Assembly: GCF_905404315.1 (NCBI RefSeq)
Contig: NC_066296.1
Coordinates: 2,728,001 to 2,792,000 of the forward strand
Origin: Leptidea sinapis
Lineage: Eukaryota; Arthropoda; Insecta; Lepidoptera; Pieridae
Direction: 5' to 3'
Length of the DNA: 64,000 nucleotides
The notes under the pieces are model-generated. The model worked only from the letters and a program-made list of their open reading frames with translations, made no database searches and had not been told where the DNA came from. The position numbers and the translations under genes are program-made. Shown piece by piece: positions 57,045-64,000 of this stretch (position 1 is the stretch's first letter; each line of letters begins with the position of its first letter).

Positions 57045-57137
57045 ATTGACCCTACTACCCAATTTTTCCTAACGTTTATTTATTTATTTATTTACATAAA
57101 TAAACGTTAGGAAAAAATTGGGTAGTAGAAGGTCAAC
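57045..57137. repeat. Long imperfect palindrome
   Basis: The left arm ATTGACCCTACTACCCAATT, TTTCCTAACGTTTATTTA is followed by a (TTTA)n-like spacer. The right arm is TAAATAAACGTTAGGAAAAA and ATTGGGTAGTAGAAGGTCAA. The arms pair over about 40 bases with a few 1-2 base indels. Confidence 0.85.
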
Positions 57138-57254
57138 GTTATTTTATTCATCAATTATCAAAGGAACAAACACAAAACAACTGAATAACCTTCAACAGAT
57201 ATATTGAAGTCATTTAGTTCCGCCCCTGGATCACAATAATTATAATCCTAATTA

Positions 57255-57440
57255 AATTTGACGACACATATAGTAGAGTGGCTACAGAGCCTAGCCTTTT
57301 AGAAGCTCGGGTTTGAATCCCGGTAGGTGCAAACATTTATAAAATGTATTAATCTATATGTCGTATTACAAATATCGTTGAGTAGCACCCCTATAACTTA
57401 CAGGCTATGCCTAAATAGGCATAGCCTGTAAGTTAATTTG
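57255..57440 (+). mobile_element. tRNA-derived SINE with terminal hairpin
   Basis: The tRNA-like head has TAGTAGAGTGGCTACAGAGC (A-box region) and GCTCGGGTTTGAATCCCGGT (B box). The body ends at the hairpin 57394-57435. GTAGCACCCCTATAACTTAC and CAGGCTATGCCTA resemble the SINE at 24085-24310 (ACAGGCTATGCCTA). Confidence 0.6.
57394..57435. repeat. Perfect 20-bp-arm palindrome
   Basis: TAACTTACAGGCTATGCCTA, then AA, then TAGGCATAGCCTGTAAGTTA. No mismatch. Confidence 0.95.
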
Positions 57441-57453
57441 TGCAAAACCAATT

Positions 57454-57762
57454 TACAAAAAACAACCGACTTCAAAAAAAAAACAAACCGACCTCCGAAA
57501 CATTATAATATGCACTAAAAAGTAACAAAAAAAAATTGCGTTATCGTCTAAAGCTTAGTAATCAACTTATTTCGAGAGTTCTCCTAAGGAAAGTTAAATG
57601 AAAAAAATACTGGACTGCCTAAATGCCGCAGCCCCACCCTAGCCTGTCGCTATGTCACGTTCCGGGTGCGACACAAGCACATCTAACGTACAACTATATA
57701 TGTAGTTACAAACCTAACATGGCTGACACCGACTCCAAAAATTACAATAATGGTACATAACT
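57454..57762. repeat. ACCGACTTC-family repeat
   Basis: AACAACCGACTTCAAAAAAA, AATATGCACTAAAAAGTAAC, then a GC-rich centre (GCGACACAAGCACATCTAAC) and GGCTGACACCGACTCCAAAA. Confidence 0.7.
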
Positions 57763-59734
57763 ACATTATATTGTTGTGTGTGAAATAATAGCCGGGAGAG
57801 GTCTGCTCTTGAGTCTCCCTAGTCGAATCAAGCGTTACATAGTCAGTGACGGCTTATTCTCTTTCAAAACCTAAAGCAAGTTATCAGTTAAAAGTTATTA
57901 AAAACCCCCTTTTACCGAATCAAAGGAGAGAAAGCTTTAGCCTGAAGAGAGAAAAGTTTCTTCACACTGAGCTTAAGATCACGACAGAAGTGAAAGCTTC
58001 GTCGTGAAAACGTGAAAAGCCAAGTGCGAGTTGGAATCTGTAGAAACGATCGTACAAGATATGACGCCAAATGTTTTCAAATAATTTAGTAAGAGAAAAA
58101 CAGAGGGCGTTACAACAATATGTAAGAATTTATGAATTAATTAGAATTTGTCACGTTGGATTATGATAAATAGAGCGTTATTATTCTATGGTTAATAGCA
58201 TAGTCTGGCATACACATTTATAATATAATAAAATATTATAAAAAAACCTAGTTATGTAGGTATTGATAATAAAATTATTCAATACAGTCTGTTATTATAA
58301 TTTTGATATTATTCTTTTCCTAAAAAATAAAAGCTGTTGTCGACATCTTTTTTGTCGGTTTTTTTTTTCTTTATTCACTCCTGTCTCGTATATTTTTCCG
58401 CCTTTAAACTGCCTAGTTTTTCTTAACTTAATATTTTATTGTAATGTTTGTACTTATTTTTATCACAAATACTTGGTAGGTAAAGAACAAAGCGACGACA
58501 ACTTACAATACTTAAATAATGAGCTTGCATACAAATACAATAAATAAATAAATAAATAAAGTAAGTAGGTACATTGTTGCAAATTGTGAAAAAGCGCCAT
58601 CTATCTATTGGATTAAGAGTGGCGTTGCTATACTATTGGTCAGCGGTAAATAGTTCAATTGTTTGCTGCTAGATGGCAGTATTACCAACATTTCATACAA
58701 GATTCTGAAGGAATTATCTATGACTTGTAAATAGATATTTTTTGATGTAACCATAAAAGACTGTGTGTCTTAGCTACACGACCCTATGTTAACGAATATG
58801 ACCGCACAATATTAACTTAATAAATAATTTATAAAATAAATTGCATTCTGTCTAGAAATCAGCTGAAAGCTATGTAAGAATAAAATCAAGTAAGACCGAA
58901 TCAAAATATATTTTTGTCAGACTTAAAAATATTTTTATATACCATTTACCCTAATCACATTTTAACACGTTATTTTTTAGTCAATTGTTATCCTAACCGC
59001 CAAATGGCAATAGAACCCCAAATTATGTCACCTGCGAAAGGGTTAAGCGGGTGACAAATGGCCTCAATTATTAATCTATCTATGGTAATGACAATCTGAT
59101 GGCAGATCGGATAACTATGCTACTTAACACCTTTTTTTTATCAAATCCTGCTAAGTTTAGTGAAGTTTTTATGCGCTTTTGTTTACCATTTTTGAGGATT
59201 GTGTTGTACTCAAAAAAAATCCATGTATGATGAAGTATTTTCACCAACGCCGCACTCTTTTGCGATCCATAAGAGTTATATCTAGTATACTGCTATACCA
59301 CAGAGTATAGAGAATTAGTACTTATTCTGACGATACTTATATTTTGAGTAGTTGTAACCCATTTTGAACTACAATAGATGACTGACCACCATTCATCCTC
59401 ATGTACAAACCTACATGTCGAAACCATTCAATTGGATCACAACAATCAATCAATCTTTGATGAAATGAATTTGATTCTTCGCGGTTAAATCATTTCAGTC
59501 AGCTGCGTCTGTGTTATAAGTGGACCTATCAAGTAGTAGAGATGTGGGGGAGTATTCTAAGGAGTGGTTCAAGTTAATATGCATAATAAAGATTCTATCC
59601 CTCATTCCATCACTGGATATCATGGCAAAATGCGATATTCCACTGGCATCAGCTTGATGACTGGCAGCCCCCGACTTTTCCCTTAACTTATGAACTAGAC
59701 TATCTATTGAAATAACCTACCAGCTCCTGTATAT
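57763..59734. other. Downstream intergenic DNA, no gene recognised
   Basis: Holds an (AAAT)n run at 58538-58560 and AGTGGCGTTGCTATACTATT wording near 58617. The frame at 58263-58547 shows no motif. Confidence 0.4.
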
Positions 59735-60005
59735 ACCAATACCATCTGGATGTGTGGCGGATCTCCACAGTGCGGTTTTCAAGGAGCTTTCTTCCACGTA
59801 CTACAAAGCTGTGGAATGAGCTGCCTTGTGCGGTGTTTTTGGGGCGATACGGCATGGGTACCTTGAAAAAAAGTACAGATTCCTCAATGGCCGGCAACAC
59901 TCCTGTGATTCCTCAGGTGTTGCAAGAGAATATGGGGGGCGGTGATCACTTAACACCAGGTGACCCGTACGCTCGCTTGTCCTCCTTTTCCATAAGAAAA
60001 ACCAA
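59735..60005 (+). mobile_element. Jockey-like LINE C-terminus and 3' end
   Basis: The frame at 59752-60009 reads STVRFSRSFLPRTTKLWNEL, PCAVFLGRYGMGTLKKSTDS, then NTPVIPQVLQENMGGGDHLT, PGDPYARLSSFSIRK. 5'-truncated. Confidence 0.85.
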
Positions 60006-60784
60006 CTAGGGACTTTTAAGTCCCATTCCAATCACAAGGGTTGGCACGCATCTCTTGAAGTCTGGTATTGCCTATGTCGATGGGCAGATAGATGGCTTTT
60101 ATTTTTCTTTAGATAGCCACTTGCCCAATTATCCTCTTAATGTAAAAAAAAAATCCTGAAAAAAATATTCCTCGTGCTATTATAATATTATATTATTAAA
60201 AAACAATATTTTCATAATGAAGGTATTAAATACAATGTTTATAAAAATATCATTGAAATCAATAGAGGGCTAAGACCGTCTATTGAAACCTGGCGTTGAG
60301 ATTGTAACATTCATAGAGTAGAGTTGGATCGTCGACAATCAGTGTTGTAGGGTCTATTAGGTATGGCCTTACGTTAGCCAACTTGAATGTACTAGTTATT
60401 GATTTGTTAGTTTATAATAACTGGAACACTGGAATATTTGCATGTCTGTCAAGACAATACATGTGCCCAGTCTTACATTTATAACAACTTTAGCTGTAAA
60501 TGTTGCTTGCAAATAATGAACTTTGACTTAGACTTTGAAAAACGCATGTCCTACGAGTTCTACCATCACTGACTTGCCCACAAACATCCGGAACTGTTCA
60601 CAATTATTCATTCGTCACATTAAGACATTAATTCTCCGTAGTAGTTGTACTTCTGAGGGATAGAAATATGGCTATATGGTTCAATACTTCCATAATATAT
60701 ACGTCTACATAGAGTCTTTTGCTGTTAGACAACCAATGAAAGCAGGCCAGGAATAGTACTTGTGCTAATCATTTTAATGATATG
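60006..60784. other. Intergenic DNA, nothing recognised
   Basis: No coding frame or matched repeat. A weak TGAAAGCAGGCCAGGAATAG at about 60737 recurs at about 61510 (AAAACAGGCCAGGAATAATA). Confidence 0.4.
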
Positions 60785-61075
60785 TTATGTTTTAAAGTGA
60801 TAACCGTCACTTCTAGGATTAATACACAAATAAAATTTGAAAAACAAAATTTTATGAACGATGCGGGTCTCGAACCCACGACCTCCGGCGTTCCGTGCCG
60901 TGCCTAACCAACTGAGCTAACCGTTCGAGTACCGCCTCGTTATAAAATTCTGTTTGCTTTGTTCAACTCTCAGGTTGTGGCTTCACCTACAGGATCTACT
61001 TTACAGTTGATAACCTGCTCAACCCCAATATTTGCACATTAGGAAATTGACTTGAGATGTCGCTCTTGTAAATCT
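60785..61075 (-). mobile_element. tRNA-derived SINE-like element, minus, near complete
   Basis: As read on +: GTTTTAAAGTGATAACCGTC, AATAAAATTTGAAAAACAAA, ACGATGCGGGTCTCGAACCC, ACGACCTCCGGCGTTCCGTG, CTGAGCTAACCGTTCGAGTA, TTCAACTCTCAGGTTGTGGC, AGTTGATAACCTGCTCAACC, GACTTGAGATGTCGCTCTTG. About 290 bp, the longest copy of this family. Confidence 0.78.
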
Positions 61076-61079
61076 AAAC

Positions 61080-61262
61080 AATATGTTATGTTTTTAAAGT
61101 GATTCTTTCTTTGACTTCTAGGATTACTAAACAAATAAAATTTGAAACCAGACTAAAACAGCATTTTATAACGAGGCGGTACTCGAACGGTTAGCTCAGT
61201 TGGTTAGTGCACCGGCACGGAACGCTGGAGGTCGTGGGTACGAGTCCCGCATCGTTCATAAA
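61080..61262 (+). mobile_element. SINE-like element with the tRNA module in the opposite sense
   Basis: The left flank GTTATGTTTTTAAAGTGATT, AATAAAATTTGAAACCAGAC is in the same sense as 60785, but the tRNA module (61186-61252, ACGGTTAGCTCAGTTGGTTA, GTCGTGGGTACGAGTCCCGC) is reversed relative to that flank. The B box GGTACGAGTCC is nearly intact. The stem-loop CCGGC/GCTGG around ACGGAAC would be the anticodon arm, but base 33 is C rather than T, so a working tRNA is unlikely. Confidence 0.65.
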
Positions 61263-61280
61263 ATTTTGTTTTTCAATAAT

Positions 61281-61372
61281 CTTGAGTGGCACTGCATTGT
61301 AACGGACAGTGCGTATCAATTTACATCAGCTGAACGTCCTACTAGTCTCGTCCCTTATGTTCATAAAAAAAA
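61281..61372 (+). mobile_element. Lepidopteran interspersed repeat (GCTCCTTTGCACAGGATG family), 3' third
   Basis: TCTTGAGTGGCACTGCATTG, CGTATCAATTTACATCAGCT, GAACGTCCTACTAGTCTCGT and CCCTTATGTTCATAAAAAAA. Confidence 0.72.
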
Positions 61373-62654
61373 CTTTGGTGTGACGGAAAATTTGACAAAA
61401 TAGACACCACTCCTAATTTCGTGGCGTCTGGAAGTCCGTTTCTTGAAAACCGCATGATATTGGAAGCTAAGATAATTTATAAGTTTTTTTCTGTTGGACA
61501 ACCAATAAAAACAGGCCAGGAATAATACTTTAGTATGCGTGACAAGCTACGTCTTACACTCGCGATTTGTATGATACTTTGTGTTAGTGAGCGTGAATTG
61601 CTTAAAATAGAGGTTATAGATTTCTCCATTAATACTCTTTTTCGACGTTTTCACAGCTTTCATAATCTATCTAGACATATAAATAATCTAAGGTACAATA
61701 ATTCCAGTTAAAAATCTTCATAATAAACTTCCAAGAGAATATATTACTACACTCCAAAATTACTATAAACATAAAAACACAACCGCAGAGCTAATAGTCC
61801 TTACCTGGGTCAGGGCAACCCAATTTATTCCAAACCTTAGTTTTTCTGTCAATTTTTTCACAGTGAGAGCTCGCCGCTATTATTTTGTCATAAAATGTTT
61901 ATGGAATTACATGGGGTTGGGGTCAGGAATAGTTTATGCTTCGCGAATAATTATTCGAACGTCATTATAAGTAGCAGGTATGAACAAACTGTAGTTAATA
62001 TTATCGTTAAAGAAGTAACATTCAGTTTACAGGCCGAAATTACATTACATTAAATAAATTACATTTTTATACAAAAAATTACTAGGTATATCGGCAAAAA
62101 AATGTATATATACCCAGTACTGACGAGAAAAAAAAATTGCTTGAATATTGATATTTTTTTTGGAAATATTGCTATCAATAAGTTTTGAATTTGTTTTTCT
62201 TTTGTTTTAGTGTTAATGTACTTAGATTATAATTATAATGAAATCGTTAGCATGTCGGCGTCTCAAATCAGACATAATTAGGTTAAAAAATATACTTATC
62301 AAGTTCAAAACTTTCACCATTCACCACCAAAAAAGGTAAAAGTGTGTAAAAGCTTTAATGAGCAGAAGTGGCAAGAAAATCTTTAAAACAATATTTAAGC
62401 TTCATCATCTTAAACTTATTTCAATTATAATCCTATGTACAGAGATCAAAAACTTTAGCCCGTCATGACTTACACAACTAAGTTAAAAATTAAAAAAATA
62501 TAAATAAATTTCAATAAAACCACTAGAGTTATTGGGGGAGTTATTTTATTATTATTGTACATGCATCAATTCTCATATAGTAACTGTAGATAAATAAAGG
62601 CATTATAGGAGCATTATTTCCATATTATGAAAATATAAACAATCCGAAAATACA
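61373..62654. other. Intergenic DNA, nothing recognised
   Basis: AT-rich; no supported gene, repeat or RNA. Confidence 0.4.
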
Positions 62655-62775
62655 TTGGTATGTGGCGAGGATCGAACCGGAGACTTCGTGGTGAAAGCTA
62701 ACATTACTATTGGGTCAGCGACGATTTTTTGATTCAATTCAATTCAATTTTCTTTATTTGCGAATTTGGGTGATA
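62655..62775 (-). repeat. tRNA-like segment followed by a LINE-like tail
   Basis: On the minus strand, GACCCAATAGTAATGTTAGC, CACGAAGTCTCCGGTTCGAT and CCTCGCCACATACC hold a B box (GGTTCGATCC). Next to it ATTCAATTCAATTCAATTTT, CTTTATTTGCGAATTTGGG looks like the 3' end of a LINE. No complete cloverleaf. Confidence 0.35.
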
Positions 62776-63389
62776 TACAGGTGTTGTATATAAACGAAAA
62801 TATATGAGCAGCCAAACTCTGCTTAATTAAAGCATGCAACATTTTTTTTTAATAAATTATATATAAAATAATAATTAAAATAAATTTTTAATTATTTATA
62901 CATAAATATCTCTACTCCATGATAATACTTTCCCTATCTGAATACAAGCTCTAGTGATCACGATAAAATAACTCCGGGAGTGCCGGCAAAAGTGAAAACT
63001 TGAACATTAATGTTGTGTTTTTGAATATTTTGGAATGGCTAGGGAATAATTTCGCACGAAATGCTTTATTTATCAGAATAAAAGTACTAGCATTTATGTA
63101 GCTAAATACAATATTCATTTATTGCGCTGTCGTACACATAAATGACAATTTATATTACGAAAAAAATTTACACATCAGAACTATTACAATTACTTTACAT
63201 TAAAAAGTTTATCTCTCGGAAAAGTCAACTTTGATCCATAATTTCAACGACAATCTTAAGAATTTTCGATCAGGTCACGTGTCCTGACGCGAGTTTAACA
63301 TTTTATACCTATCCCAAGAAAAGTGCTCAACGCCGCTAAAGCAGTTAATACTTCAAAACTGAGAAACGTTTGAGATTCGCACAATACAT

Positions 63390-63977
63390 CACTACATAAT
63401 ATAAAACAAAGTCCTCCACCGCGTCTGTCTGTCTGTCTGTTCGCGTGTCGAACTCAAAAACTACTGCACCGATTTTTATGATGTCTCCACCAATGCATGG
63501 TTCTCGAGGAAGGTTTTAGTATATAATTTAACATGGTGTACATTTTTGTATAAATTAACGATATATTTTGTTGGTGTCCGAAAAAATAAAGCCATTGTTT
63601 ACAACGAAAACGCTGTCGAAGCCCTTTGAGATATAATAAAACAATGTATTGTGAAATTGTCTATCTTATATAGGGCTACAGAAAAGTCCACGGTGGCATA
63701 TATATTTCTGTTAAGGATAACACACTAAACCCTTTTTTATACTTTATAAATTAAAGCGGTAATAGAAAACAACTATTTACATAAATGCGATATTAATCCG
63801 TATCATTTTATCACCACGTATTATAAAATGATTCATAAAAAACGTATTTATTTCATTTTTAACTGATTAACTTTGATTACACAATTCCGATGGCTTTAGA
63901 CTACATTATTCCGGAATACTAACGTACCTGCATATTTTTTTTTCAATTGACAGAACAGCGTTTGTCACATCACCTAG
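63390..63977 (+). mobile_element. Helitron-like element (588 bp), copy 2, complete
   Basis: It starts TCACTACATAATATAAAACA after an A and ends GCGTTTGTCACATCACCTAG before a T. Interior TCTGTCTGTCTGTCTGTTCG, TCTCGAGGAAGGTTTTAGTA, CCGATGGCTTTAGACTACAT. Copy 1 is at 40839. Confidence 0.82.
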
Positions 63978-64000
63978 TAATTTATAAGAGCCAATAAAAG

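Noticed and set aside
61186..61258. Functional tRNA gene
   Set aside because: A and B boxes are good but no acceptor stem pairs, position 33 is not T, and the same module recurs in several decayed copies: a SINE.

Overview
This is eukaryotic DNA, almost certainly from a lepidopteran (moth or butterfly). It is AT-rich, the one recognisable gene is split by GT-AG introns, and most of the rest is transposon debris of kinds typical of Lepidoptera: short helitrons starting A|TC and ending CTAG|T, RTE-type and jockey-type LINE tails, mariner remnants, tRNA-derived SINEs and inverted-repeat elements. Nothing bacterial or viral was seen.

The only host gene I can support is on the + strand, from 16899 to 56249. 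It has 11 coding exons (16899-17034, 32686-32847, 33565-33727, 36464-36585, 41497-41735, 44464-44609, 47295-47418, 49805-49946, 52787-52943, 53669-53796, 56170-56249). All ten junctions keep phase, and the 1,599-nt coding sequence gives 532 residues plus a stop. The product is a 12-TM major facilitator transporter of the synaptic vesicle glycoprotein 2 / SVOP-like family. A polyadenylation signal follows at 56326. The first intron is 15.65 kb and the other nine run from 0.7 to 4.9 kb.

Region by region: 1-16.6 kb is intergenic and filled with decayed LINEs (RTE-like tails; a reverse transcriptase fragment at 9.06-10.44 kb; a possible DUF4780-like fragment at 13.7 kb), a mariner N-terminus, a 168-bp MITE and SINEs. 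16.6-17.4 kb holds the promoter region, exon 1 and a helitron right after it. 17.4-32.7 kb (intron 1) is a dense repeat field with five helitrons, a Tc1/mariner-like element with ~250-bp inverted ends, and a mariner transposase remnant. 32.7-56.3 kb holds exons 2-11 with repeats in almost every intron, including a ~1.4-kb, ~20-bp-period minisatellite in intron 4 (36.75-38.19 kb) and two clear nested insertions (50.24 and 54.70 kb). 56.3-64 kb is downstream intergenic DNA with more SINE, LINE and helitron copies and two near-perfect palindromes at 57.0-57.4 kb.

The gene stands alone, so nothing can be said about operons or partners. Its insertions all lie in introns or flanks, some within tens of bases of splice sites (after exon 1, after exon 2, before exon 5). 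I found no new multi-gene system. The most useful results are the reconstructed transporter gene, the intronic minisatellite, and dated nesting and precise ends among the mobile elements.
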